Shown piece by piece: positions 11,201 to 22,832 of a stretch of DNA of 64,000 nucleotides. The first letter of the stretch is position 1; every line of letters starts with the position of its first letter. The DNA is from Stereum hirsutum FP-91666 SS1 (lineage: Eukaryota > Basidiomycota > Agaricomycetes > Russulales > Stereaceae), in NCBI RefSeq assembly GCF_000264905.1, contig NW_006763150.1, forward strand, positions 186,001-250,000, written 5' to 3'. Under the pieces are notes generated by a model. It was not told the DNA's origin and did no database searches. It worked only from the letters and a program-made list of their open reading frames with translations. The position numbers were made by a program, and so were the translations under genes.

Positions 11201-12397
11201 CTATACCATGTGCTGACAAGGCGCTCTTCGCAAGCTTCACAGGAGGGTGCAAAGTAGGAGCTTTCCAAGCACCGACATCGTGCAGTGGGAAGTCTACGCC
11301 AGGGCGAAAAAAGGCGTGGTTGTCAGCGTGCATCCGGGTTTGCCAGGTGAGAGATATCTCATCACCACTGGGAACGAGGGCCACAAGACACTGCGCCCTT
11401 GGAGGCCCTTGGCCATATCACAGTGGAATGTTACTGTGCAGTCTGCCAACCACGTCGACGGTTGGCAAGTACATTGCCCAAGGCGGTATGACGATCGTAA
11501 CGAGGCTATGCGACATCATCAGCGACGAGGACGACGAGGACGCAGCATCGTGAAGAACGAGCAGAGATCTGGAGCACAAGAAATCTGGAGAAGATATAGG
11601 CGACTGCATGGACAGTGCACAGCTGACTGGAGTCAAAGTGGTGTATCATGAGACCCTAGTTGCCCATGGAGATCTATAGCATGTTGACTAGCCCGAGTCG
11701 AAGGTGGCACTGTGGCGACGTCGACGACGTCCAAGTGAGACGACCGCCCACTGGTAGTAGTGGATAGCATAGAGTAGATAAAGACAGAAGGAGTCCAGGG
11801 ACCTACAGTGAAACACATTGGGGACAAATAAACCTCCTGAATATGCCCGATGTGGCGATACAAGCGGAGATTGTGGGCGTGGGGTTTGGCCCGAGCGGTT
11901 GGCGACCGAGGACTGCGTTGCCAGGGCGCGCCGTCGCGACTGCCAAACGCGTCATGAAACAAATGCGCCAACCGTGCGTCACCACGTGCCCGCCGCTGGG
12001 ACCGCACCGCGCATAAATATATAAAGTCGCGCCCTTTTTTGCGCGGTCTCTCGTGCTTTTCCCCTCCGACCACTACGTTCCCGCCTCTGCTCAGCATTGA
12101 CCGCGACGACGACGACGCGCAACGATTAAACTAGCATACTGTTACTACCAAATATTTAGCCTATAGCTGCTTTGCTTCTACCGGTGCCTCGCCCCCAACG
12201 CACGGATCAGAACAAGCCCTCGTGCGGACCGCCCATATCGCTGCATAAAACTGCATCGAGCAACACACGCACACGCCACTTCCACTTGCGGCCAAACTTC
12301 AACTTGCATCAAACACTCCCACACCGCCTCCTCTATAAAACCCTCTTCTCTGCTTCTAAGACCACCGTTCACCCCAACTCGAACTCGACCAACGACT
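8205..12397. other. Long intergenic stretch without a convincing gene
   Basis: About 4.2 kb. Candidate signals are TATA-like elements on the plus strand near 9622 and on the minus strand near 10680, and a minus-strand open frame (9857-10402, 181 codons) with a hydrophobic N-terminus and a charged remainder. Short plus-strand frames near 11250-11550 look mildly protein-like but cannot be assembled. I recognise no domain, repeat family or RNA. The last 400 bp hold the promoter of the gene at 12398. Confidence 0.5.
12018..12025 (+). promoter_or_regulatory. TATA box for the gene at 12398
   Basis: TATATAAA about 375 bp before the start codon. An ACGCGT box lies about 70 bp further upstream (11947-11952); this matches the fungal MluI cell-cycle box, but one copy proves little. 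Confidence 0.45.
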
Positions 12398-13331
12398 ATG
12401 GCAGCTACAACTCAGCGCGGCGCATACTCCTCCATCTTTGCCTCGGGCCTCCTTGCTACTCCTCGTGCCCACTCCAACTCTCCACCTCCCTCGGTGTCGC
12501 CCATGTCCGTCGACCTCACTATGGACTCGACCCCAACTCGCCCGTCGCCCAACCACACTCCCACCGCATCCACTTCTTCCTCTCTCACTCCCACCCCCAC
12601 CAGCACAACAAGCGACGTGTTCGGCGAAGTCATCAACCGTTCCCGTTCATCTAGCACCGCAAGCACCGCTTCCTCAGTCACCAACACCAATGCCAATGGT
12701 CCTCCGCGTTTCCGTCGTCGCAGGAGCAGCCTTACCGTTCAGACCACGGCCATGGGCAACATCAAGTCTCCCTTGAACAATGCGGGCGCCGCGTTGCAGA
12801 GGACGGCTATCGCAATGATGAGCCCTTCAGGTACGCGGTCGAGGAGTGGGACCGTTAGCAGCGATGTTGCTGCGATGACGCTCTCGGAGCCTCCGGCGTC
12901 AGCAGATTCCACGCTGAAAGGAAGGGGCAGGAGTGGCAGCTTGGGCGACGCGCTTCGGTATGTCTGTCTTCCCTTCGTTCCTTCCATTGTACCTCCCTTT
13001 GTCTTTTGGACGGTGCCACGCGCACCGCTACCCCTTGATTCGCATGCTTATTGTTTTTGCACTGTCGGTTCGAATTCACAGCTCAAGGCGCAACGTCCGT
13101 CAAGCCCGTCCTCCGCCTCCGTCCGCTCCCCTCCCGGCTCTTCCCCCTCTCCCACCCCTGCCACCGATGTCCTCTCACCAGCCTACCGTCTCCCACTCTC
13201 ATGATATCTCCCACTCGCCTTCGCACTCTTATCCACTTCCTATTCGCCGGCCCTCTGTCAGTCGATCACTCACGTCTGAATCTTTTGGGTCTTTTGGGTC
13301 TGGTGGGATTGAGAATAGGATGATGGCGTGA
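12398..13331 (+). CDS. Ser/Thr/Pro-rich basidiomycete protein, unknown function
   Basis: Two exons (12398-12957 and 13082-13331) with a GT-AG intron of 124 nt; the join completes an Arg codon and the frame continues to TGA. The protein (about 269 aa) is mostly disordered. The N-terminal half is Ser/Thr/Pro-rich. A basic patch (RFRRRRSSL) precedes the most ordered piece, a short amphipathic stretch around GNIKSPLNNAGAALQ. Several RSRSGT/RGRSGS motifs look like basophilic kinase or 14-3-3 sites. After the splice comes a Pro-rich run and a His/Ser-rich tail ending GIENRMMA. No enzyme motif, signal peptide or membrane segment is visible. A regulatory or scaffold role is only a guess. Confidence 0.75.
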
Positions 13332-15546
13332 GGGATGGAGGCGTGAATTTTAGGGGAGTTGGGGGCTGCACGTTGTCCAGGCCGCGCTATGCTATGCTAT
13401 GCTACGTTGTCCTTGTGGTCCGTAGGGTTTAGCGTCGCTGGCCGGCGCCGATGTCTATGTGGTTTGATGATCCGCTTTTTCTTCGCCTTTTTCTCGCTCT
13501 TCCGGTTGCTTGTCGGTGTCTTTCGACCTTGATGGTGACTTTTCGATCGTTGACGATGCATTCTGCTGTTTCATGTTTCGTGTTAGATGAACTTTTTGCC
13601 ACTACTAATCCATGTATACCTTGACTTGGTATACCTTCTCATCTTTATATATACCGTGCTTCTTCATCTTCATCGCCTCTTTTCACATCCGCATCTTTTT
13701 CCCATTATCATTCTCATTGCTTCTTCCCGCTTTTACTCACCCGAACTCATCATTGCACACCCATCGCATCACTCGCATCGATCATCTTGGACTTTCTGTT
13801 ATATCACCACCGTCTCATCATCCAAGTCTCGTGCTCTCTTCTCTCCGTCTCTCCATATCTCCATCTCTCTTCCTATTCCTCTTCTCAATCCTCTCCTCTC
13901 CTCGTGCTCGATGCTCGATGCTGTGTACAGACGGACTAGACCTGACTCCTCACCACCGCTTATCCTACCGTATACGTATACTCTATTCTCTCCCTTCCTC
14001 GTCCTGTCCATGTCTTTGTCCATTGTCCATTGTGCCTATAATCTCCTCCTCGCCCTCGTCTGTAAAAACTTCCAATCCACTGTGTGTTCGATAGCCCGTC
14101 CCGTCGTCTATACAGTATCCATAATACGCCACCCCTCGAGAGTATTCTCGAGAGTCGTCCACGCTCTTTTGTCTCGCAATTTTTTTACTACCTACTACCT
14201 ACTATCACTATCGATACTCGCCTTGCCGTTATTACTACTACTCCCCCCAGAACCCGCTAGTACATACATAAGTATTATCCTCGTTATGAAGAATCGATGA
14301 CTGCTTACGCCTTTTCTTGCTTTTGCGCTGCGCTGGTGTGGTGTGATGTGGTGCGGTGGTGTGGTGTGATGACATGTTGCAGTTGTTGGGTCCTTTGCGT
14401 TCGTTCCTGTTCCTGTGCCCATGAGCTAGAGGGTACATGTATGTGCGAAAGACCTTCCGAGGTCCTTCCTCCAATTCCCGGCCCTGTCCTCCGCCAGCCC
14501 CGCCGTCCTCTGTTCGGACAATGGCACGTGAAAAGACCGAAGAATAAAAATCGGTTACCACTGTGACCGCCACCGCCACCGCCACTGTCAGTGTCGATGT
14601 TGTCGATGCTTCCGTCTTTTTTTCGAGGTTTGGCGTCGATGTCGCTTATATACTTCCGTCGTTGGTCGTCGGAAGTTTCAGGTCCTTCGAGTCCCCGAGG
14701 CCGAGGAGGGAGTTTTGGAGTCGAGGTGAGTTGGTTGGGTTTTTACTTCTTTTTTGGACTGATCATTGCTCTCTCTGACTCCATATTGTGGCGACACTCG
14801 CTGAGCATCGTTCTACGCTGCTTTGGATTTCCTGGCAACAACTTAATCATGGCTGCACAGCAGAACGACGGTATGCCTCGAGAGGGTCCCGGGCTAGATT
14901 GGCATCCTCGACGAACCAAGAAATACGGGGCATGGGTTCGCATTCATTCACGGTGGCCTACAACTGTTTGTGCTGGCTCTTCGATTAAAGAGCGGCAAAT
15001 CAATCCTTGGTTGCTCTTTTCGAGCGTGTCGTGTACATAATGCCCGCTTTGGTAACCTCCTTGTGCTTGGATGTGGGGGATGCTTGACAGAGGATGGAAG
15101 GTACGGCCACATAAAAATATACGCGCGTGTCATTGGAGGGTTCGCAAGCTCGAGGGTTCGTGAGGATGGTTCATGAGCCGTGGTTTGCGAACCAAAATAT
15201 CATGAAACGTCGATGTCCTCCATGACGCCACATCTACAGGAGCGCGAATGGAAAAGATGATGACGAACACTGGCACGGGCATGGTTCAACGTAGGTACAC
15301 ACAACCCCAGCACATTACGGCATGAATCGTCAAGATGCACGAGGACAGGAAAGAACCTGAAACGTCTACAATGGTCTTTGTTGGATACTAAACAGGAACT
15401 CATTATAACGGCTTTAATCTATAGCATAAATTCAAGACAAAATCGCCACGAGCCAGACCACCAAGCATCCCTCCAGTGGATAATATTGCGAACCGAATCC
15501 GACCTCTCCGCCACACCTACCAACCCGTCTACCATCTTTACTTCCG
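13332..15546. other. Convergent intergenic region, pyrimidine-rich in its first half
   Basis: Lies between the 3' ends of the genes at 12398 (+) and 15547 (-). A short GCTAT tandem repeat occurs at about 13386-13402. From roughly 13590 to 14250 the plus strand is strongly C/T-rich, which produces long open frames of Leu/Ser/Ile-rich nonsense that I do not accept as genes. A (CCGCCA)n-like run is at about 14566-14585. No RNA gene or domain seen. Confidence 0.5.
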
Positions 15547-16281
15547 TCACAAAACGTACCGACCGCGTGACTCTGCCTCACCAGAACGTCGACGGCGAGT
15601 ATGGAACCATTGATGCACCGCGCGTAGCGGTAGGTCCAACTCCTTTGCAATCGCACTCTTCTCCTCCGTGGTCGGGTATTTCTCACGTGCGAAAACTTCG
15701 TCCAGGACACACAGCTGATAGGAATTCTTCGTTATATAAGTGTTCCGCTTGATGACCGTGGGTTTCGAGACTGGTTCATACTCGATCACTTCCAGAGAGT
15801 CTGCGTCGTTGTTGGCTGGTCTGGTCGCTGTGAAGTCATCACGCAACGCAGGTGGAGGGGAGTCATGAGAGGGTGGCTGCAGCGATTGAACAGGGCGTTG
15901 TTCTACGCGATCGGTATGCGCTATAGGCAACGCTTCCTCCTGGCGAGTCGTCGAAACAATCGCTTGAGGATGTCGCTGGTCGTAGGTCCAAGGGAGGGAT
16001 TTAACAGATTCCGGAACGTGGGTGCCATTCGTGTTTGAGGTGCTAGCTGTATACGGTTCAATCGGGATGGGACTACGGTACCGGTGTTTCGAGTACGTCT
16101 TGTCGTTGAGGAAATCGGGGTTCGGAGGAAATTTCGACTGAAGCGGGTTCGAGCGCACGTAGGTGACCCATCGAGAAACCTCGGGCCGTTGTAGCGTACT
16201 CGGTAAGGATGTGATTTCTCCGGTGCCAGTAGAATGTAGATTCGCACCAGAGGCTTCAGGATGTGGAGAGTGACGAGACAT
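15547..16281 (-). CDS. Homeodomain protein with atypical recognition helix
   Basis: A 244-residue open frame with a single homeodomain near the C-terminus (residues about 178-237; 15571-15750). The core is intact: hydrophobics of helices 1 and 2 (YQLCVLDEVF, IAKELDL) and the helix-3 signature WF plus an Arg cluster. The helix reads VHQWFHTRRRR, so position 50 is His and position 51, nearly invariant Asn in homeodomains, is Thr. Homeodomains bind DNA as transcription factors; fungal members include mating-type and developmental regulators. The N-terminal 170 residues are disordered and Pro/Ser-rich. A GTACGT donor overlaps the last codons, so the C-terminus could instead splice onward; the shown stop is the simplest reading. 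It is not in a paired HD1/HD2 arrangement, so there is no evidence it is a mating-type gene. Confidence 0.75.
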   Translation of the reverse strand: MSRHSPHPEASGANLHSTGTGEITSLPSTLQRPEVSRWVTYVRSNPLQSKFPPNPDFLNDKTYSKHRYRSPIPIEPYTASTSNTNGTHVPESVKSLPWTYDQRHPQAIVSTTRQEEALPIAHTDRVEQRPVQSLQPPSHDSPPPALRDDFTATRPANNDADSLEVIEYEPVSKPTVIKRNTYITKNSYQLCVLDEVFAREKYPTTEEKSAIAKELDLPLRAVHQWFHTRRRRSGEAESRGRYVL

Positions 16282-17858
16282 ATAGGTAGTACTGGATAGG
16301 AAGGAGACTCCGGTGTGCGCAGAGAATAAGGCGAGGGAGATTTATCGACAGTACAGATCAGAGGGACGAGGAAGTTGGCGAACGGTCGAGACACGATAGC
16401 GCATACGAAGCGATTCTTATATGCGCAGTGGGCAAGTTCTCTTTGTCGGTGGCATGAGATCTGCCTGTTGGCACTGATCAAAGCTCGAGCTCCGGCAAGA
16501 GGGATTACGACTAGGCTGACACCGGAAGTGCCGATGAGACACAAAGATCGAAAGAATCGCGAACCAAGTCGCAAGAACAAAGCTCAGGCCAAGCTCAGGC
16601 TCAACCCTATTCCAGTTTCATGACATGTTCAGAGACAACATGCAGTTCAAGCACCAGTGGTCAAGCATCCAGATAGCATAGCGGCGAAACATTCGAGGCG
16701 CAACGTGTTCGAGAAGGTGGCGAGTAGTGGTCAAGGAATTCAAGTCCAACTTGCGGTTGCCCATGATGACGTGGGAAGCGGTGCCAAGGGTCCCGTCTGC
16801 TTTCCGCTCTCGGTCACAACGGTTTCCTTTCTGGTAACAATAACACCTTGCTTCCATCGCGCTCAACCGCCGACGCTCCCTCACCAGACCCGCCTTTTCT
16901 TCTTTCATTTTACACGACTTCTTCCCAAGGGAACACGATGTCGACTTATCTCCCAAAACACACATCGAAATGTAACGCGTTTCGACGAGCTTCTCTTGAG
17001 CTTCTCCGAGCCCATCAGTCTTGACGAGTCTTCGGTATCAGGAAACGCTTGCGTAGGCCGTCGCATTCTGTCTTTGTTGAGTGGGAGACTCGTTTTATAT
17101 TTGATTGTTAAAGCCCATGTAATAGGAACTTGACTGCCTCTAGGCTGTAGGCCTACTCGCCTTTGTCATCTTTCTTTAGGCCGCTCATGCGTAGCATTCT
17201 ACCGATTGTACTGCAGAGCATGCGCCTCCAAGCGTAGTCCACGGTGACAACACATCTGGCTACGTTGGGAACATATACGCTACGATTAGAATGCAGGCCC
17301 TGTGACTTGCGAAGTCTGCGAGCGATAGAACAATAACGCATGTAAAAGTGCCGAATACGGAACAATGAACTCTGTCGGGGTCCTCGTGGGCGCACGTTTA
17401 TTCACGGAGTCGAGCGCCCAAACATGGCATAAAGCCGAGGGCTATTGTACCCCCGCAGTCTGTCTTCACACAGGCTCGTCGGCCCCGTCTTCTGCGTGGC
17501 TCATACATAAGAACTTTGCAACTTTGCTACTGCTGTCCTCAGTTTGCCAGCTAGTCTCGCATCGTCACCACTTGATCTTCTCCGCCCTTCACGTCTTGAC
17601 TGTTTACGTCTCTCACTGTTGTTCACTGTATCCATAATCTAGATTTCATTCTGCTCTAATTGCACTCGTTCTGTCCATCTCCTTTCTCTGTATCGATCTG
17701 TCACACTGCTTTGAACGCAAAGACAATCGTATATCATCTCCTGGTGAGTCATACCTTCCGTAACCCTATTTCGTTCGAACCGGCCCACTGATTGTCTTCG
17801 GACGTGCACAGCATCTCACGACTACTTTGTATCCTCAACAATAAGACCACGTCTCACC
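16282..17858. other. Divergent promoter region
   Basis: Separates the homeodomain gene (-) from the gene at 17859 (+). Open frames on both strands are short or overlap, and none has a domain. A leader intron for the right-hand gene is called separately. Confidence 0.5.
17744..17811 (+). other. Likely 5' UTR intron of the gene at 17859
   Basis: GTGAGT donor at 17744 and a CACAG acceptor ending at 17811 (68 nt) lie directly before a start codon in good context. Leader introns are common in agaricomycetes. Confidence 0.55.
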
Positions 17859-19613
17859 ATGGCTGCTCCAATGCACTTCGATCTCTTCCCCCAACCCGCC
17901 TTTGACTTTCTATCTCGTCCACCTCCACAGAAGAAGCGTCCAGCAGGCCCTCCTCCTCCCACTCCTCCTCTTACCATCAGCAATCTTATCACTACCGCTC
18001 CTTCCAGTTCTTACCGCCGCTCTTCGGTCACCGGAATAACTACCTGGGCCTCAAAAGTCATACCTGGAACCCCTGCTCCCACGAGTCCACCGACTACGAC
18101 CCCTACATCCGGTCGTCGTCCCTCTCTTATCTTCCGTCGCTCCTCGGTATCCTGGAACGGAGGTCGTCGCTCCTCGTTCACCGCCAATCGCCGTCCTTCT
18201 GCTTCGTTTCTCAACGTAGCGGAGACTCCGATTGCTGCTACTCCTTCGTTCAAGGACTGCAAGTACGACCTATCAGCGCTCGGATACACTTACGCCGTCG
18301 TCCCTCTTCCTACTCCGATGGAGCCCATATCCCCTACACGTCGCTCAGGGATCGACTTGCCAAAGCTTCATATTCCGACGTTCTCTTCCTCCACTCCTAA
18401 AGGTTCTCCTACGAAGCCCCATGGCCCACTTCACCTTTTCCGATCCCGATTCCGATCCAAGTCAATCTCCGCCTCCACTCGACTTCCTCTCCCCTCCTCT
18501 CCCAGCAAGCCTAAATCCTCCACCACCCTCACGAAGCCCAAATCCAAGTCCAACAAAGCATCGCGTCGCCGTTCGCGTTCTGTCTCTGGAACGGACTCTG
18601 CTTCCACCTCGACCAGTGAGCGCAAGAAATCCACGTACGCCAACTTGGCGAAACACGAGTACACGGCCGGTGGCGCTTCTCTCCAGCGCGATGTCGCCCT
18701 CATGCAGTTCATGGGCGGAGGCTCGCACGAGAAGAACATCAAGAATGTGATGCGGAAGAAGGCTAAGGCGGAGCGGAAGGAGCAGGGCTTGGATTTCGAG
18801 TGTAAGGGTGAAGATGTGGCGGTGGACGAAGTGTGGCGGGATGGGAAGGGTGGCATATGGAGGGATGAGGACGAGGCGTTGGAGTACCACGGGCTATTGG
18901 ACGGGTATAGCAGTAGCAAGGAGCGCGTGTCGAGGGAGTGGGTCGGATTTGGTGGGAGTGGGGAAGTTAGTCCTACGGGTGCGGCGGAAGACGAGGAGGA
19001 AAGGAGAGGCAGTGTGTCGACGCAAGACTCCGATCTCGATCCTCGATACGTCGTTCCCGCTGCTTCCACCGAGAACGTCGCCGTCGATATCGATATCAAC
19101 GTTCTATCGCATTCGAGTCCTCCTGCCCAGTCTTCTGCGCCCGGCATTACGATGCTCACGGTCCCCTCACGCCCCAACCGTCTTGCTCCTCACCTCCGAA
19201 AAGCTCCCTCTTTCATCCTCGAAGCATTCGTTCCTCGTTCACCTCCACCGGTCCCTCACCAGCGTTCTCGTTCTCTCTCAGACGCGATATCCTCTGTTCA
19301 GCCTGTGCAACCAACCCCACTGCCGAAGGGCAAAGAACGCAGGAGGCCCGCAGCGCTCGATCTTCGCCCAATCGAGAATCAGACCAACTTGATGCCGGCA
19401 CTGTACGCTGTTCAAGGTGAAGCCGAGTTTTTAAGCGATTCGTTCGAACCCGCTCCCACATCGGAACCGGAGAATGTACGAAAAGCAGAGATTTCGGAGG
19501 TTAGTAGTGTGAGGCGAGGTCTCGGTAGGAGGGCTTCAGTGTTAAACCTGGGTGTCGGGTTGTTGATGAAGGCAGTTGGTGGCGCGAAGAAAGAGAACGG
19601 GGTCTGTGCATGA
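17859..19613 (+). CDS. Ser/Pro-rich protein with short conserved-looking core, unknown function
   Basis: A 584-codon open frame without introns, with start context CACCATGG. The first 270 residues are Pro/Ser/Arg-rich and disordered. The best-ordered piece, about residues 265-340, runs from ANLAKHEYTAGGASLQRDV through a Lys/Arg-rich helix (KNVMRKKAKAERKEQG) to an acidic segment (WRDGKGGIWRDEDEALEY). A Pro-rich region and a short C-terminal amphipathic stretch (VLNLGVGLLMKAVGG) follow. There is no signal peptide, catalytic motif or clear transmembrane helix. I know this type as a lineage-specific hypothetical protein and cannot give a function. Codon use is even along the frame, supporting a real gene. 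Confidence 0.8.
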   Translation: MAAPMHFDLFPQPAFDFLSRPPPQKKRPAGPPPPTPPLTISNLITTAPSSSYRRSSVTGITTWASKVIPGTPAPTSPPTTTPTSGRRPSLIFRRSSVSWNGGRRSSFTANRRPSASFLNVAETPIAATPSFKDCKYDLSALGYTYAVVPLPTPMEPISPTRRSGIDLPKLHIPTFSSSTPKGSPTKPHGPLHLFRSRFRSKSISASTRLPLPSSPSKPKSSTTLTKPKSKSNKASRRRSRSVSGTDSASTSTSERKKSTYANLAKHEYTAGGASLQRDVALMQFMGGGSHEKNIKNVMRKKAKAERKEQGLDFECKGEDVAVDEVWRDGKGGIWRDEDEALEYHGLLDGYSSSKERVSREWVGFGGSGEVSPTGAAEDEEERRGSVSTQDSDLDPRYVVPAASTENVAVDIDINVLSHSSPPAQSSAPGITMLTVPSRPNRLAPHLRKAPSFILEAFVPRSPPPVPHQRSRSLSDAISSVQPVQPTPLPKGKERRRPAALDLRPIENQTNLMPALYAVQGEAEFLSDSFEPAPTSEPENVRKAEISEVSSVRRGLGRRASVLNLGVGLLMKAVGGAKKENGVCA

Positions 19614-20087
19614 AGTGCCTGCTTGGTCAAGCCCACTTTGTGCACGGAGCTATCGGTACAGGTTGTTTATTGTTTATGTTGCGGCTGAAGTACATGCACT
19701 CTTTTATTTTACGAATTTTCATGCTCGGTCATGAACTCTGACTGCTTACCACGATGCATATATACACGTCTAGTGTTCCTTACTTCATGAATCATCTTAC
19801 TCTTACTCGCCCACTTTTAATATGTTGTTGTGTTCAACGTTCTTTGGATACCGTCTTGTCATGGCCTCATGTTCTATGCTTGTATGCATCTATCTACAAA
19901 AATATTGCTTCTACACTTCTGTGTTGAGGTAGAGTGACCACCTATGAATTGACGAGCGACAGAAACTCGAGCTCAGAACAAAAAGGACGAGAAAAATGAC
20001 GCAAAATCGAGATAGAGAGAAGCAGACCGCCACGCCTGACGGTGTGCTGAGCATCGTACAAGAAATACATATCACCCTTTAAACTTC
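19614..20087. other. Short convergent intergenic region
   Basis: 3' flanks of the genes at 17859 (+) and 20088 (-), AT-richer than the surroundings. Nothing else seen. Confidence 0.5.
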
Positions 20088-22832
20088 TCAGGCCTTACAC
20101 GCCGGCTTGTGCGCCTTCCAATGTTGCTTTTGACATACGCTATCGCAATACCTTACAAATAAAAACGAGGATCAAGACTTGGACAAGAGTAACCGTCGAC
20201 AAGGGTAGATGTGAACGAAAAACACATACCTAACTTTCCCACAATTCCTGCACTTGTGCAACACCGCACTCGGGTTCCTACACCACGAACACCTATACAA
20301 CTCCGACTGCGCCCAGCTCGGCATATTCGCTCCATCTACTGGCTGAACCCTATTGTCCGAATGGACGATATATTGTCCCTCCGCCTCCGGATCGTCGGCG
20401 CCTTTCGCAAGCCAAGCGTTCAGGTCGTCGCGCGCGGAAGAGTCGCCGTCGGTCTTGGGAGTAGACATAGTAGTGTCCTGCTTCGCGTGGGCAGTACCGG
20501 CGATGATTACGTCGCGCCATTGAGAGCAAGATGGAGAAGAGCGGAGATCAAGGAGCATGAGGGCAGCAAGGCGGTTTTCCGTCCTAGGAATAGGTCGACT
20601 AAAATAGTGGGCCACAGACTCAGCTTTGCGAATCTTGCTCTTGACGAACTGAAGTCGATAGGACAAGCTGATCAGAAGGAGTAGGCATGAACTGGGCGCG
20701 AGCGGACATACCATAACCTCCTCCGAGTCATCCTTTAGTTCGTGACCCTTCACCAACATGACCATCAGCACATAGATGTACGCCACATCTCCCATCCTCT
20801 TCGCATCTGGACTCGCAGTGTCCAGAAAAGTCCTAGTATCGTCCAAAGCAGACATAGAAAACGCCACCGCCTCCTGCCATGTCCGCTGTGAATACATCGC
20901 AAACCTCAAAGCCTTCTGCGCCAGCGTCATTGCGCTCGTCGAAGCCCTATATAGCATGTTGAATTTCACGTATTCCGTCTGGCCCGAGCACTTCATACCC
21001 TTCTTCAAGTACCGCAGCGCTTCCTCTTGATCGGCTTCGCATGAGGCGGCATACCAGAAGAAGGCGCATTGGGGATAGACGGAGGTACACTTCTTTCCGA
21101 GCTCACGGGCCTTGGTGTAGCGTTTGGCGGCAATATTGTACTTGATCTCGATGACGTCGGCCTTGAAACGGTCTTCGGGGCCTCCTCGGTCGCGGAGGGC
21201 TTTGGCGCACAGAGGAAGTACGTCTATATAGTTCCTGCACGGGAACGGCTGGACGACCGTAGATTTGTTGAATTCGCCCATTATAACGACGGTTTCGCAA
21301 GCGAGGATCCAACCTGCTAACTTCGTGCCGAGGGTGTAGTAGTCATGATCTTGAGCGACCTGGTCCATCCCTCTCATGTAGTACGGGGCGTAGTAGACCA
21401 TAGGGAAAGCCTCGGAGCGCTCGAGCGGTGCGTTTTCGAGAGGGCCACCAGGACCAGTCAGAGCTGCGAAGTCGGCTGCCTTCAGGATTTCCTCGCGAGA
21501 ATCCGAAAAGCTCGGGGTCTCGAGCTCGGCGATTGGCCATTGGTACTTGAGGATGCCCATGAGACCTGCGTTTCTGAAGCGCGAGTTCGAGCTGAAAGTG
21601 CAAGCGGCGAGGAATGGGATGGCTTCGGGGATGGCTTCGAATTCTGCGCGACAATGGAGTGTGGCGCTGGAGAGGAAGAAGGTGCAGACGTCGAAGAGAG
21701 AGGGTCTCCGAACGAGTTTGAGCATGAGACGAATGAGGCGGCCAGTATCAATGGCACGCAAGTCAGCAGCGTCCAAAGCCGAGACCGTGATATTCTGGGT
21801 GTATACGGACAAGCTGTTGGCGAGGGCTGTCGTGGCAAACTGCAGGGAACCGTCGGGATCGTTGTCAATCCTCTTCTCGATGAAGTCCATAAGAGGTCCA
21901 CCGAGCTTGGCACCTATGGATTTGCGGTCGTCGGAGTCACAAAGAAGGCTTACTCGGTAGAGACAGTGCGAGACGACGAGGCCAGATGTTCCATTGGGGT
22001 GGGTGAGAAGCCATCGCACTTTCTCTAAGAAGTCTACATGTTGCATGCAGTAAGGACCAAACAGACTCATACTTGATAAACGGTGAAAATCCTTGGACCT
22101 ACCACATTCTGCAAAAATCCGCTTGCACAAGATCGAGTCCGCACACATCTTGACATATATCGCTATGACTACTGCACAGGAGGGACTTTCACCACGAGCT
22201 CGCCCGGTGGCGTATGTCTTATTGAGAAGTAGTGTGATTTTGTCCCAGTCCTTGTGTACCTTTTTCAGGCCATGCTTTGTACGTATATCTGCAGAATGTC
22301 GTCAGTTAGCGCGGCAGGAAGGGTATACAATAGAGGTACCATCCAGACGACGGCAGCAGTTTCTGGAGTCATGAGGCAAGTGACGCACGACAGTTCATTG
22401 AGACAGTTCACCGCGACGCATGAGGCGGACCTCCCAGACATGAAGACACTGTAACAGTGCATTCTATACTGGCTGCGAAAGAGCCCGCATGGCTACGACT
22501 TCACAGCAGACTTCTCTACGAGTAGCAGTAAACAGCGCTGGAAGTCTATTCTACGGCCCTCGCGTATTTCGAACATCCCTTCAGAACTTGTACGTTTCGA
22601 GCTGCACATAAACATACTGGTTCCGCGAACCATTATAAAGAATAATATGATAGTACAATGACTAACCTGGGAGCTTGCACCTCTTAGTGACTTCCGCGAT
22701 AGTCTCAGCCCACGAGTACTGGACTGCAAGCCCTGCCAGGACGTCCACTAGCTCGTCGATCGATTCATCGGGTGTATATGTTGATGATGACCCTGGACTG
22801 GGTTCAGGAGGCCGGATATTGGAGTCTGGCAT
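20088..22832 (-). CDS. Long protein with C-terminal MYND zinc finger
   Basis: The C-terminal MYND finger is completed by splicing: YRCSWC, then CRNC, YCDSVCQ, and W-x2-HK-x2-C, stop at 20088-20090. The final intron is 20152-20229. A second, in-frame intron (20649-20711) interrupts the main open frame. Upstream exons are recognised at 22148 and before (ADSILCKRIF, joined across an intron to DFLEKVRWLL) and at the N-terminus from Met 22832 to CKLP. The middle is alpha-helical and repeat-like (ARM/TPR-like impression: KARELGKKC, ALRYLKKGMKC), typical of fungal MYND proteins with a helical body. The exon path between about 22150 and 22690 is unresolved; a one-base frame conflict remains near 22550. 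Expected role: protein interaction. No SET domain is present, so it is not a SMYD methyltransferase. Confidence 0.8.

Noticed and set aside
11140..11651. Two overlapping plus-strand frames with protein-like stretches
   Set aside because: Could be exons of a small gene, but no start, splice path or family could be supported.
13587..14300. 237-codon open frame
   Set aside because: Leu/Ser/Ile-rich and produced by a C/T-biased tract; a second frame on the same strand is equally open; no domain.
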